DNA from: Streptomyces aurantiacus
Lineage (GTDB): Bacteria > Actinomycetota > Actinomycetes > Streptomycetales > Streptomycetaceae
Direction: 5' to 3'
NCBI RefSeq assembly: GCF_001418335.1
Contig: NZ_LIPP01000149.1
Location: forward strand, 1-64,000
Length of the DNA stretch: 64,000 nucleotides
The notes beneath the pieces were generated by a model that made no database searches, had not been told where the DNA came from, and worked only from the letters and a program-made list of their open reading frames with translations. Position numbers and translations under genes: made by a program. Below are positions 37,753 to 45,776 of the stretch, in pieces. Within the stretch, counting starts at the first letter, position 1; each line of letters starts with the position of its first letter.

Positions 37753-38724
37753 ATGCCCTTCGCCCGACTGGCCACAGCGACGACCCCCACCTGCCACATC
37801 GGACTGGGGCTCGCCGCCGTCGGTCGCCCCGGCTACATCAACCTGGGCCGGGAGAACGACCTCGGAGAGGACCGCAGCGTCGAGGCGCTGCGCACCCGCA
37901 CCCACGAACTCCTCGACGCCGCCTACGCCCAGGGCGTGCGCTACTTCGACGCCGCCCGCTCGTACGGCCGCTCGGAGGAGTTCCTGGCCGCCTGGCTGAC
38001 GGCGCGGCCCGGCATCGACGACATCGTCGTCGGCAGCAAGTGGGGCTACACCTACACGGCCGACTGGCGCACCGACGCCGAGGCGCACGAGGTCAAGGAC
38101 CACAGCCTCGCCACGTACGAGAGGCAGCGCGCCGAGACGGCCGAGCTGCTCGGCGACCGGCTCGACCTCTACCAGATCCACTCGGTGACCCCCGACAGCC
38201 CGGCCCTCACGGACAAGGAACTGCACGCCGAACTGGCCGAGGCGGCGGCGCAGGGGATGACCGTCGGCTTCTCCACCAGCGGTCCCGCCCAGGCCGACGC
38301 GATCCGCGCCGCGCTCGCCGTGACCGTCGGCTCGGAGCCCCTCTTCCGGACCGTCCAGGCCACGTACAACGTCCTGGACACCTCGGCGGGGCCCGCCCTC
38401 GCCGAGGCGCACGACGCCGGACTCACCGTGATCGTCAAGGAGGGCATGGCCAACGGCCGGCTCGCCGATCCGCACGCGCCGGCCGCCGTGCGCTCCATCG
38501 CGGAGGGGGCGGGTGTCGGCGCCGACGCGATCGCCCTCGCCTTCGTCCTGCGGCGGCCCTGGGCGGGCGTCGTCCTGTCCGGCGCGGCCACGACCAACCA
38601 GCTCGCGTCCAACCTGCACGCCGCGGTGGCCGACCTCGACGACGAACAGGCGGCCAGGCTCGACACGCTGGCCGAGGAGCCGACGACGTACTGGGGACGA
38701 CGCGGAGAGCTGCCCTGGCACTGA
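37753..38724 (+). CDS. aldo/keto reductase
   Basis: NADPH-dependent oxidoreductase of the AKR superfamily (323 aa). The TIM barrel includes GVRYFDAARSYGRSEEFLA (catalytic Asp and Tyr), VGSKWGYTYTADW (catalytic Lys) and DLYQIHSVTPDS (His). The C-terminal segment VVLSGAATTNQLASNLHA is the cofactor-binding part. The substrate is unknown. A TetR operator lies in the gap after it. Confidence 0.9.
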   Translation: MPFARLATATTPTCHIGLGLAAVGRPGYINLGRENDLGEDRSVEALRTRTHELLDAAYAQGVRYFDAARSYGRSEEFLAAWLTARPGIDDIVVGSKWGYTYTADWRTDAEAHEVKDHSLATYERQRAETAELLGDRLDLYQIHSVTPDSPALTDKELHAELAEAAAQGMTVGFSTSGPAQADAIRAALAVTVGSEPLFRTVQATYNVLDTSAGPALAEAHDAGLTVIVKEGMANGRLADPHAPAAVRSIAEGAGVGADAIALAFVLRRPWAGVVLSGAATTNQLASNLHAAVADLDDEQAARLDTLAEEPTTYWGRRGELPWH

Positions 38725-38740
38725 TCTCCGTCGACCGCGT

Positions 38741-38800
38741 ATGAGACATAGGGCGTAAGAATGAGACGCGAATGTCTCATGCGCGCTACACTTGTCTCAT
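38741..38800 (+). promoter_or_regulatory. nested TetR operator over a leaderless promoter
   Basis: Four half-sites: ATGAGACA (38741), ATGAGACG (38761), TGTCTCAT (38773) and TGTCTCAT (38793). The inner pair forms a 20-bp inverted repeat (38761-38780) and the outer pair encloses it; equivalent halves are exactly 20 bp apart, two helical turns. TACACT (38787-38792) is a -10 box 6 bases before the TetR ATG (38799), which itself lies in the last half-site, so the mRNA is probably leaderless. Confidence 0.75.
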
Positions 38801-39350
38801 GTCTGTCGATCGTGAACACGTGCTGCGCAGCGCAGCCGCCCTGCTGACCCGGAAATCCACCGCCACCATGGACGAGGTCGCCAAGGCGGCCGGAATCAGC
38901 CGGGCGACACTGCACCGCCAGTTCGCGGGACGTGACGCCGTCGTCCGGGCGCTCGAAGAGCTCGGCATCCAGGAGTGCGAGGCCGCGCTGGACGAGGCGC
39001 GGCTCGACGACGGCGCCGCCTCGGAGGCCGTACGCCGCCTGGTGCGCGAGTTCGAGCCCGCCGCCGGGCTGCTGGCCTTCCTCTACAGCGAGAACCAGCT
39101 GTTCGAAGGTGAGGAGCAGAACGCGGGCTGGGCGCGTATCGACGCCCGCATCGCCGCGCTGTTCCGCCGTGGCCAGGAGAGCGGCGAGTTCCGTATCGAC
39201 CTGACCCCGGCCTGGCTCACCGAGGCTCTCTACGGGCTCTTCGCCTCGGGGGCGTGGGCCGTGAGCGAGGGCCGGGTGGCGGCCAGGGACTTCCAGTACA
39301 TGATCGTCGAGCTGCTGCTCGGCGGCGCACTACGGAGAGAGGAATCATGA
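38799..39350 (+). CDS. TetR family repressor
   Basis: Repressor of 183 residues with an N-terminal helix-turn-helix (about 8-50, STATMDEVAKAAGISRATLH, RQFAGRD) and a C-terminal ligand domain (LFRRGQESGEFRIDLTP, LTEALYGLFASGAWAVSEG). The ATG at 38799 sits within its own operator. It overlaps the MFS gene by ATGA, so it represses itself and the exporter together; the inducer is presumably an exported compound. Confidence 0.92.
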   Translation: MSVDREHVLRSAAALLTRKSTATMDEVAKAAGISRATLHRQFAGRDAVVRALEELGIQECEAALDEARLDDGAASEAVRRLVREFEPAAGLLAFLYSENQLFEGEEQNAGWARIDARIAALFRRGQESGEFRIDLTPAWLTEALYGLFASGAWAVSEGRVAARDFQYMIVELLLGGALRREES

Positions 39351-40984
39351 CCGGCACGGCGCGGCCGGCGCTCGCGGCGGAGACGGACACGCAGGCAGCG
39401 GCAGACGTGAAGGCAGAGGCAGACGTAAAGGCAGAGGCAGACGCGAAGGCGGGAAGGGGCGCCAAGGCAGCAGCGCCAGACTCGGAAGCGGCGGAGAAGC
39501 GACCGGGCCGTTGGCTCGCGCTCTCCGTCCTCGTCCTCGCCGTGCTGCTGGTGGCCGTCGACGCGACCGTCCTCGGTCTCGCGACCCCCTACATCAGTGA
39601 GGACCTGAAGCCCTCCGGCACACAGCTCCTGTGGATCGGTGACGTCTACTCGTTCGTCATCGCCGGCCTGCTCGTCTCCATGGGCAGCCTCGGCGACCGC
39701 GTCGGCCGCAAGAAGCTGCTGCTCATGGGCTCGGTCGCGTTCGGTCTTATATCCGTGCTCAACGCCTATGCGAGTACGCCCGAGTCGATGATCGTGGCGC
39801 GGGCGCTGCTCGGTGTCGCGGGTGCCACGCTGATGCCCGCCACCCTCGCCCTGATCCGCAACCTCTTCCACGACCCGCGCGAACGCAGCCTCGCCGTCGG
39901 TATCTGGGGTGCCACCGCCTCGGCCGGTACCGCCGTGGGCCCCGTCGTCGGCGGTTTCCTGCTCGAACACTTCTGGTGGGGCTCCGTCTTCCTGATCAAC
40001 CTCCCCGTGATGGCGGTCCTCGTCCTGGTCGGCGTGAAGCTGCTGCCCGAGTCCCGCAACCCCGAGCCCGGCCCCTGGGACCTCGTCAGCGTCGTCCTGT
40101 CCCTCGTCGGAATGATCGGCGTCGTGTACGGGATCAAGGAGACCGCTTCGCACGGCCCGACCGTGCCGGCGGGCGCCGCGGGACTGCTCGGCGCGGCCGC
40201 GCTCTACGCGTTCGTACACCGCCAACTCACGCTGCCGGTACCGCTGTTGGACATGAGGCTGTTCCGCAACCGCGGCTTCTCCGGAGCCGTGCTCGCCGAC
40301 CTGCTGACCATCCTCGGCCTGTCCGGAGTGGTCTTCTTCCTCTCGCAGTATCTGCAACTCGTGCAGGGCCGCGGGCCGTTGGAGGCCGGGCTCGCCGAAC
40401 TGCCCGCCGCGGTGGGCGCGGTGGCGGCCGGCCTGGCCGCCGGTACGGTCGCGCGCCGCTACTCGGTGCGGGCCGTCGTGGCGGGTGGTCTCGCCGCGAT
40501 CGGGCTCGCCCTGGGCGCGCTGACCGTGCTGAGCCAGTCCACCGGCTATCCGCTTCTCGGTTCGGCCCTGCTCGTGGTCGGCGTCGGTGCGGGCTTCTCC
40601 TTCACCGTGACGGCGGACGTGATCCTCTCCAGCGTGCCCAAGGAACAGGCGGGCGCCGCGTCGGCCGTCTCCGAGACCGCGTACGAGCTGGGGGCGGCCC
40701 TCGGTATCGCCCTGCTCGGCTCGATCGTCACCGGCGTCTACGCCGGCTTCACGGCGCCCGCGGGTACGCCGCAGGAGGTGGCCGACGCGGCGCACGAGTC
40801 CCTCGGCGGAGCCGTGGAGGCGTCGTCGGTCCTGCCTGCCCCGCAACCGCTTCTCGACGCCGCACGCACGGCCTTCGTCGACGGCGTCGCCTTGGCGGCG
40901 GGCCTCGGCGCGGCGGTCCTGCTGGCAGCGTCGGTGGCGGCGTGGATACTGCTGCGCGGCCAGAAACTGGGAACAGGGAAGTAA
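39347..40984 (+). CDS. MFS efflux pump, 14-TM DHA2 family
   Basis: Proton-driven drug exporter (545 aa) of the EmrB/QacA type with fourteen predicted helices starting near residue 58. Motif A is [14 protein letters not shown] and the motif C region is [20 protein letters not shown]. The first 50 residues are a hydrophilic, repeated Ala/Glu/Lys tail ([15 protein letters not shown]). ATGA overlap with the TetR gene implies co-transcription. The substrate is unknown. Confidence 0.93.
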   Translation: MTGTARPALAAETDTQAAADVKAEADVKAEADAKAGRGAKAAAPDSEAAEKRPGRWLALSVLVLAVLLVAVDATVLGLATPYISEDLKPSGTQLLWIGDVYSFVIAGLLVSMGSLGDRVGRKKLLLMGSVAFGLISVLNAYASTPESMIVARALLGVAGATLMPATLALIRNLFHDPRERSLAVGIWGATASAGTAVGPVVGGFLLEHFWWGSVFLINLPVMAVLVLVGVKLLPESRNPEPGPWDLVSVVLSLVGMIGVVYGIKETASHGPTVPAGAAGLLGAAALYAFVHRQLTLPVPLLDMRLFRNRGFSGAVLADLLTILGLSGVVFFLSQYLQLVQGRGPLEAGLAELPAAVGAVAAGLAAGTVARRYSVRAVVAGGLAAIGLALGALTVLSQSTGYPLLGSALLVVGVGAGFSFTVTADVILSSVPKEQAGAASAVSETAYELGAALGIALLGSIVTGVYAGFTAPAGTPQEVADAAHESLGGAVEASSVLPAPQPLLDAARTAFVDGVALAAGLGAAVLLAASVAAWILLRGQKLGTGK

Positions 40985-41013
40985 GGGCGAGCCCGGTCAG
41001 GGGCACGGGGGGT

Positions 41014-41190
41014 TGTCAGGGGCGCAGCCCCGTCTTTCAGGGGCGCGGGGAGTGTCAAAGGCGCAGCCCCCGTCTTTCAGGGACGCGGGGGTGTCAGGGG
41101 TGCAGCCCTGCCTTTCAGCGGCGCGGGGGGTGTCAGGGGCGCGGGGAACTGCGCGACAAGCCCCCACCGGCCCGCAGCCGACAACCAATC
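41014..41190 (-). repeat. dispersed repeat copy 7 with 39-bp tandem array
   Basis: Three tandem units of 39 bp (41014-41052, 41053-41091, 41092-41130), each reading GTCAGGGGCGCAGCCC, then (C)GTCTTTCAGGGGCGCGGGG with a few changes. A partial fourth leads into a standard repeat end (GGGAACTGCGCGACAAGCCC). It lies between the convergent MFS and acyltransferase genes, and the units differ mildly. Confidence 0.8.
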
Positions 41191-41223
41191 CGCAGCCGAC
41201 GTAACCCCGCAGAACCAGCGGAG

Positions 41224-41898
41224 CTAAGCCGCTTCCTTGGCCTTCGTGGCGTACATGTCCACATACTCCTGCCCCGACAACCGCATGACCTCGGCCATCA
41301 CGGAATCCGTCACGGCCCGCAGCACGTACCGGTCACGGTCCATGCCCTCGTACCGCGAGAACTCCATCGCCTCACCGAAGCGGACGGTGACCCGGCCGGG
41401 GCGGGGGAACCCGGCACCACCGGGCTGGATCTTGTCCGTGCCGATGATCGCGAACGGGACCACGGGCGCGCCGGTCATCATCGCCAGCCGTGCGATACCG
41501 GTACGGCCGCGGTAGAGCCGGCCGTCGGGGGAGCGGGTGCCCTCCGGGTAGATGCTGAAGACCTTGCCCTCCTCCAGTACCCGGCGACCGGTCATCAGCG
41601 CCGCGACACCGCCGCGGCCGCCGTCCCGGTCGACCGGGATCATCCCGCAGCCGGTGAAGAACCAGGCCATCAGCCGGCCCTTGAAGCCCTTGCCGGTGAC
41701 GTACTCGTCCTTGCCGATGAAGAAGACCTGCCGGTCGCAGAAGAGCGGCATGATCATCGAGTCGATGAACGTGAGATGGTTGCCGGCGAGGATGACCGGG
41801 CCCGTGCCCGGGATGCGCTCCGCACCCTCCACCCGTGGGCGGAACATCAGGCGCATGATCGGTCCGAGCACTGCCTTGATGAGCGCGAAGCGGGACAA
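41224..41898 (-). CDS. lysophospholipid (1-acylglycerol-3-phosphate) acyltransferase
   Basis: Membrane-associated PlsC-family acyltransferase (about 224 aa) making phosphatidic acid for phospholipids. The HX4D motif is in NHLTFIDS and the substrate-binding block is [19 protein letters not shown] use TTG 41898 ([15 protein letters not shown]) because GGAGGGCC precedes it; an ATG at 41976 would add 26 unconserved residues. Confidence 0.85.
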   Translation of the reverse strand: MSRFALIKAVLGPIMRLMFRPRVEGAERIPGTGPVILAGNHLTFIDSMIMPLFCDRQVFFIGKDEYVTGKGFKGRLMAWFFTGCGMIPVDRDGGRGGVAALMTGRRVLEEGKVFSIYPEGTRSPDGRLYRGRTGIARLAMMTGAPVVPFAIIGTDKIQPGGAGFPRPGRVTVRFGEAMEFSRYEGMDRDRYVLRAVTDSVMAEVMRLSGQEYVDMYATKAKEAA

Positions 41899-42065
41899 CG
41901 GGCCCTCCGGTGTCAAGGGGTGGGTTATAGGTCTGTGCAGGTGAGGACGATACTCGCGGGTGCCGGAGTCGTGCACATCGGGTTCACCGACTGGATACGC
42001 AGTGTTGACCTTTGTTTACCTGGGGTGGCGCCTCGTCACCCGACCGTCACCCGAACGAGACGTGT

Positions 42066-42113
42066 CGGGTGCGGGTGCGTCGTGGCTGGTCGCGCAGTTC
42101 CCCGCGCCCCTGC
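42066..42113 (+). repeat. dispersed SGR-core repeat, copy 8
   Basis: Forward copy: GGGTGCGGGTGCGTCGTGGC, then TGGTCGCGCAGTTCCCCGCG and CCCCTGCC. Upstream of prfB and downstream of the promoter side of the acyltransferase gene. Confidence 0.75.
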
Positions 42114-42118
42114 CCCCC

Positions 42119-42198
42119 TAGCCCGTCCGGCGTTTGAGGACGAGGCCGTTCAGGCCGACAGCGGGGGTCTGGGGGCGGCAGCCCCCAGGAAACGGGCA
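42119..42198 (+). repeat. second dispersed element (CCCGTCCGGCGTTTGAGGAC type)
   Basis: AGCCCGTCCGGCGTTTGAGG, then ACGAGGCC and GGGGGTCTGGGGGCGGCAGC, then CCCC. I recognise this as another common Streptomyces intergenic repeat. It is fused end to end with copy 8 of the first type. Confidence 0.65.
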
Positions 42199-42246
42199 GC
42201 CTGCGCACCGGGCTGTCCGGCTTGGCGGAGCCGTTACGCTGGGGGG

Positions 42247-43353
42247 GTGGCAGTCGACGATGTATTCGAACAGCTCAAATCCCTCTCCTCGACCATGGAG
42301 TCGATCGAGGCCGTCCTGGACCTCGACAAGCTGAGGGCGGACATCGCCGTGCTTGAGGAGCAGGCGGCGGCGCCGTCGCTGTGGGACGACCCCGAGGAAG
42401 CGCAGAAGATCACCAGCAAGCTGAGCCACCTCCAGGCGGAGGTGCGCAAGGCCGAGACGCTCCGCGGGCGCATCGACGATCTCAGCGTGCTCTTCGAGAT
42501 GGCCGAGGAGGAGGACGACCCGGACACCCGTGCCGAGGCCGACACCGAGCTCGTCGCCGTCAAGAAGGCGCTGGACGAGATGGAGGTCCGGACGCTGCTC
42601 TCGGGCGAGTACGACTCCCGGGAGGCGCTCGTCAACATCCGCGCCGAGGCCGGTGGCGTCGACGCCGCGGACTTCGCCGAGAAGCTGCAGCGCATGTACC
42701 TCCGCTGGGCCGAGCAGCACGGATACAAGACGGAGATCTACGAGACCTCGTACGCGGAAGAGGCCGGCATCAAGTCGACCACCTTCGCCGTCCAGGTCCC
42801 GTACGCGTACGGGACGCTCTCGGTCGAGCAGGGCACGCACCGGCTCGTCCGGATCTCGCCCTTCGACAACCAGGGACGCCGGCAGACGTCGTTCGCCGGT
42901 GTGGAGGTGCTGCCCGTCGTCGAGCGGACCGACCACGTCGAGATCGACGAGTCCGAGCTGCGGGTGGACGTGTACCGCTCGTCCGGGCCCGGCGGGCAGG
43001 GCGTCAACACGACGGACTCCGCGGTGCGGCTGACCCACATCCCGACCGGCATCGTCGTGTCCTGCCAGAACGAGCGGTCGCAGATCCAGAACAAGGCGAC
43101 CGCGATGAACGTCCTCCAGGCCAAGCTTCTTGAGCGCCGCCGCCAGGAGGACCAGGCCAAGATGAACGCCCTCAAGGGCGACGGCGGCAACTCCTGGGGC
43201 AACCAGATGCGTTCGTACGTCCTGCACCCGTACCAGATGGTCAAGGATCTGCGCACGGACTGCGAAGTCGGAAACCCCGAGGCCGTGTTCAACGGCGAGA
43301 TCGATGGATTCATCGAGGCCGGAATTCGCTGGCGCAAGCAGCAGGAGAAGTAA
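42247..43353 (+). CDS. prfB: peptide chain release factor 2
   Basis: RF2 (368 aa) terminates translation at UGA and UAA. The stop-codon recognition tripeptide SPF is in [15 protein letters not shown], and GGQ is in [20 protein letters not shown] (GGQ about 249-251). GTG 42247. The frame is continuous, with no in-frame UGA and no CUU-UGA-type shift site in the first 40 codons, so there is no programmed +1 frameshift autoregulation. The long open frame further upstream is a high-GC artefact. Confidence 0.96.
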   Translation: MAVDDVFEQLKSLSSTMESIEAVLDLDKLRADIAVLEEQAAAPSLWDDPEEAQKITSKLSHLQAEVRKAETLRGRIDDLSVLFEMAEEEDDPDTRAEADTELVAVKKALDEMEVRTLLSGEYDSREALVNIRAEAGGVDAADFAEKLQRMYLRWAEQHGYKTEIYETSYAEEAGIKSTTFAVQVPYAYGTLSVEQGTHRLVRISPFDNQGRRQTSFAGVEVLPVVERTDHVEIDESELRVDVYRSSGPGGQGVNTTDSAVRLTHIPTGIVVSCQNERSQIQNKATAMNVLQAKLLERRRQEDQAKMNALKGDGGNSWGNQMRSYVLHPYQMVKDLRTDCEVGNPEAVFNGEIDGFIEAGIRWRKQQEK

Positions 43354-43659
43354 GCGACATTCGCATACGTCGTTTTGTCGACAGGGCAACTGCGGTTCAT
43401 CGAACGGCAGTTGCCCTTTCCGTCGGGCGATGTCTGGGTTCTACATCACACTCGGATGTCGCTCTGCCGGTCAAAAGAGCTTGATCTGGACATCGCGGTC
43501 GCAACGACCTTGACGTTGCTTTGAAAAGTGGGAAGGCTGACGCGCGGCATGCGTATTTCTGGGGGCGCGTGTGAACCGGGGGCTTCACCTGAGCCATCCC
43601 CGACGTCGCGGCCCCGGGCGCTGCACCATTGACGATGAGCTACTGGGGGTAGCAGCCAG
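43354..43659. other. intergenic region between prfB and the LAETG gene
   Basis: 306 bp. After the prfB terminator (43383-43417) there is a TTGACG (near 43510) but no well-spaced -10 box, and a GGGGGTAGCAG ribosome binding site before the LAETG gene. No gene is seen. Confidence 0.5.
43383..43417 (+). terminator. prfB terminator
   Basis: The stem AGGGCAACTGC (43383-43393) pairs with GCAGTTGCCCT (43407-43417), with a further short pairing in the loop and TTTCC behind, 29 bp after the prfB stop. Confidence 0.75.
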
Positions 43660-44256
43660 ATGACCAAGAAGACGCGCATCCGGGTCGCGCGGATAGCCGC
43701 CGGCGCGGTGATCGCCGCCGGAGCTTCACTGACCGCCGCCGGTGCCGCCTCGGCACTCGACATCAACGCCGACGTCGCAGGCGTCAGCGTCGGGGTCGGT
43801 ATCAACGCCGACGACCCGACCGACCCGCCCACCGACCCGCCGACCGACGACCCGACGGTGATCCCGACGGACCCCACCGACGAGCCGACCGAGCCCACGG
43901 AGGAGCCCACCGAGCCGACCGACGAGCCCACCGAGCCCACGGAGGAGCCGACCGACGAGCCCACCGACGGCCCGAGCAGCCCGGGCAACGGGAACGGCAA
44001 CGAGAACGGCGGCGGGGGCGGCAACAACAACAACCCCGACGGCGGCTCCAAGCCCGTCGAGCAGGGTGCGGGCAAGGAGAGCCTGACCGACACCGGCTCG
44101 GACACCTCCGCCCAGGGCACCGGTGGCGAGCTGGCCGAGACCGGCGCCGCCGAGAACATCACGTACCTGCTGATCGGTGCGGCCACGATGATCGCCGGCG
44201 GCATCGGCTTCCGTATGCTGCCGCGCCTCATGCACGGCCGCGGCGCCGCTGCCTGA
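43660..44256 (+). CDS. LAETG sortase-anchored cell-wall protein
   Basis: Cell-wall protein (198 aa) of unknown function. The signal peptide (about 1-33) is followed by a short N-terminal part and an Asp/Pro/Thr/Glu stalk (about 52-104, DEPTEPTEEPTEPTDEP), then a Gly/Asn-rich segment. The sorting signal LAETG (158-162) precedes a transmembrane helix (about 168-187) and a basic tail. LAXTG is the class E sortase motif of actinobacteria. No sortase is next to it, so an unlinked enzyme must attach it. There is no folded adhesin-like domain, so it resembles a spacer or cell-surface stalk. Confidence 0.88.
   Translation: MTKKTRIRVARIAAGAVIAAGASLTAAGAASALDINADVAGVSVGVGINADDPTDPPTDPPTDDPTVIPTDPTDEPTEPTEEPTEPTDEPTEPTEEPTDEPTDGPSSPGNGNGNENGGGGGNNNNPDGGSKPVEQGAGKESLTDTGSDTSAQGTGGELAETGAAENITYLLIGAATMIAGGIGFRMLPRLMHGRGAAA
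43805..43970 (+). repeat. short coding tandem repeats in stalk
   Basis: Irregular 12- to 24-bp units encoding (D/E)EPTEPT and DPPTDPP. This is low-complexity coding DNA prone to length change. Confidence 0.7.
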
Positions 44257-44268
44257 CGCATGGCGCAT

Positions 44269-44312
44269 GGCGCAGACGTCCTCACGTGGCGCCACGTGAG
44301 GACGTCTGCGCC
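44269..44312. terminator. perfect 44-bp palindrome
   Basis: GGCGCAGACGTCCTCACGTG, then GC, followed by its exact complement, with no loop. It begins 13 bp after the LAETG gene stop. As RNA it forms a 20-bp or longer stem; as DNA it can form a cruciform. Probably a terminator or decoy binding site; a second, more conventional terminator follows. Confidence 0.7.
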
Positions 44313-44331
44313 ACCGTGAGGACGCGGCGAG

Positions 44332-44359
44332 AAGGGCCCGGAGCGAGCTCCGGGCCCTT
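44332..44359. terminator. bidirectional terminator
   Basis: AAGGGCCCGGAGC (44332-44344) pairs with GCTCCGGGCCCTT, then TTTCTC. It lies between the convergent LAETG and zinc-ribbon genes. Confidence 0.75.
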
Positions 44360-44407
44360 TCTCAATGCCTTTGTGTCTCGGTCCCAGGCGGGTCTGTCAG
44401 GCGGGTC

Positions 44408-44599
44408 CTAGGCGGTCTGGTGGGCCAGGAGCGCCATCGCCGCTATCAGGACGGCGAGCAGGGCGATCAGCGCCATGGGGTTGAGCCCGCCGAAGGGGCC
44501 CTCGTTCTGCAGCCGCTCGCGGTTCGCGCGGCAGACGCGGCAGCGGCCTTCGTTCACAGGCGCGGCACAGTTCGCGCACACCAGCCGGTCGTACGTCAT
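44408..44599 (-). CDS. zinc-ribbon small membrane protein
   Basis: 63-residue protein with two CxxC pairs (VCANCAAPVNEG and RCRVCRANRE), a rubredoxin-like zinc knuckle, and a C-terminal transmembrane helix (about 42-58, MALIALLAVLIAAMALL). The ATG at 44599 follows AAGGAGGG. A similar short protein is found near ftsEX in other Streptomyces, to my knowledge. No function is known. Confidence 0.75.
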   Translation of the reverse strand: MTYDRLVCANCAAPVNEGRCRVCRANRERLQNEGPFGGLNPMALIALLAVLIAAMALLAHQTA

Positions 44600-45040
44600 G
44601 CGCTCGCCCTCCTTGCACCGGTTCCATGTACAGAACGCTCCCGGGAACGGATACGTTCCCCCTCCACTGTGCCAGGTTCCTCCGGAGGCTGCGCGGGTTC
44701 CCTTGCAGGGGGCTGTGCGGGCGCCTCGCGAGGGGCTCGTCGTCGGTTTCCGGCTGCGGGTGGGTGGGGGCTGGTCGCGCAGTTCCCCGCGCCCCTGACG
44801 GGGCGGGCCCTTCGGAACGAGGGCCCTAGTTACATAGTGCCCGGTACAAATGCGCACAACCCTCAAGCAACCCGTCCCGGCGCCTGCGCCGGTGTCCCCG
44901 GGTCGCGTATGGTCACGCTCATCCAGGTGCTGTCGTCCCATTCCCGTCTGCCGGGTGTCGCCCGGCCCGCCCCGCGGGCGGACGACGGGACGTGACGACA
45001 GGACCTGCCCCCGACATCCCCGACGGCCTGTGGTGCATCC
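44600..45040. other. intergenic region before ftsE
   Basis: 441 bp between divergent genes. It contains the hairpin GGGAACG-GATA-CGTTCCC (44643-44660), dispersed repeat copy 9 (44753-44808) and TACATA/TACAAA boxes around 44833-44852 that might serve as -10 elements for ftsE. No gene is seen. Confidence 0.5.
44753..44808 (+). repeat. dispersed SGR-core repeat, copy 9
   Basis: Forward copy GGGTGGGTGGGGGCTGGTCG, then CGCAGTTCCCCGCGCCCCTG and ACGGGGCG. It sits in a divergent gap, unlike most copies, which follow gene ends. Confidence 0.7.
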
Positions 45041-45730
45041 GTGATCCGATTCGACAATGTCTCCAAGGTCTATGCCAAGCAGACCCACGCCGCTCTCCGG
45101 GACGTGTCCCTGGAGGTCGAGCGCGGAGAGTTCGTGTTCCTGGTGGGGTCCTCCGGCTCCGGAAAGTCCACCTTCCTGCGGCTGATACTGCGCGAGGAGC
45201 GGGCCAGCCAGGGACAGGTGCACGTGCTGGGCAAGGACCTCGCGCGCATCTCCAACTGGAAGGTGCCGCAGATGCGCCGCCAACTGGGGACCGTGTTCCA
45301 GGACTTCCGCCTCCTGCCCAACAAGACGGTCGCCGAGAACGTCGCCTTCGCGCAGGAAGTGATCGGCAAGTCGAAGGGCGAGATCCGCAAGTCCGTACCG
45401 CAGGTGCTCGACCTCGTCGGCCTCGGCGGCAAGGAGGACCGGATGCCCGGCGAGCTGTCCGGCGGTGAACAGCAGCGGGTGGCGATCGCGAGAGCCTTCG
45501 TGAACCGGCCCAAGCTGCTGATCGCGGACGAGCCCACCGGAAACCTGGACCCACAGACCTCCGTCGGCATCATGAAGCTGCTCGACCGGATCAACCGGAC
45601 CGGCACCACCGTCGTGATGGCGACGCACGACCAGAACATCGTGGACCAGATGCGCAAGCGCGTCATCGAGCTGGAGAAGGGTCGCCTCGTCCGCGACCAG
45701 GCGCGCGGCGTCTACGGCTATCAGCACTGA
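45041..45730 (+). CDS. ftsE: cell division ATP-binding protein FtsE
   Basis: ABC ATPase (229 aa) that works with FtsX to activate peptidoglycan hydrolases at the septum and cell wall. Walker [10 protein letters not shown], signature [14 protein letters not shown], Walker [13 protein letters not shown] and switch His in MATHDQ are all intact. GTG 45041 gives [11 protein letters not shown]. 46 bp separate it from ftsX. Confidence 0.96.
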   Translation: MIRFDNVSKVYAKQTHAALRDVSLEVERGEFVFLVGSSGSGKSTFLRLILREERASQGQVHVLGKDLARISNWKVPQMRRQLGTVFQDFRLLPNKTVAENVAFAQEVIGKSKGEIRKSVPQVLDLVGLGGKEDRMPGELSGGEQQRVAIARAFVNRPKLLIADEPTGNLDPQTSVGIMKLLDRINRTGTTVVMATHDQNIVDQMRKRVIELEKGRLVRDQARGVYGYQH

Positions 45731-45776
45731 CCGCGAGCCCCACGCGTCCGTCCACGGAAAGGCCTGAGAAGACGCC

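Larger units (their letters stand above)
41899..42246. other. intergenic region between acyltransferase and prfB, two repeat types
   Basis: A 348-bp gap between divergent genes. It contains dispersed repeat copy 8 (42066-42113), immediately followed by a second element (42119-42198). No gene is visible. From memory of the S. coelicolor order, argH-side genes and prfB-side genes are far apart there, so this gap is a candidate rearrangement junction. Confidence 0.55.

Noticed and set aside
41014-41150. Possible CRISPR array
   Set aside because: Units are contiguous with no spacers and no cas genes are present. The 9-bp array at 50854 fails for the same reason.
40997-41188. Frame with 13-residue repeats ([12 protein letters not shown]-like)
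   Set aside because: Produced by the 39-bp tandem DNA repeat; no ribosome binding site, and not coding by base composition.
39976-42246. Long upstream extension of the prfB frame
   Set aside because: It crosses the MFS gene, the repeats and the acyltransferase gene. The conserved RF2 N-terminus begins at GTG 42247.
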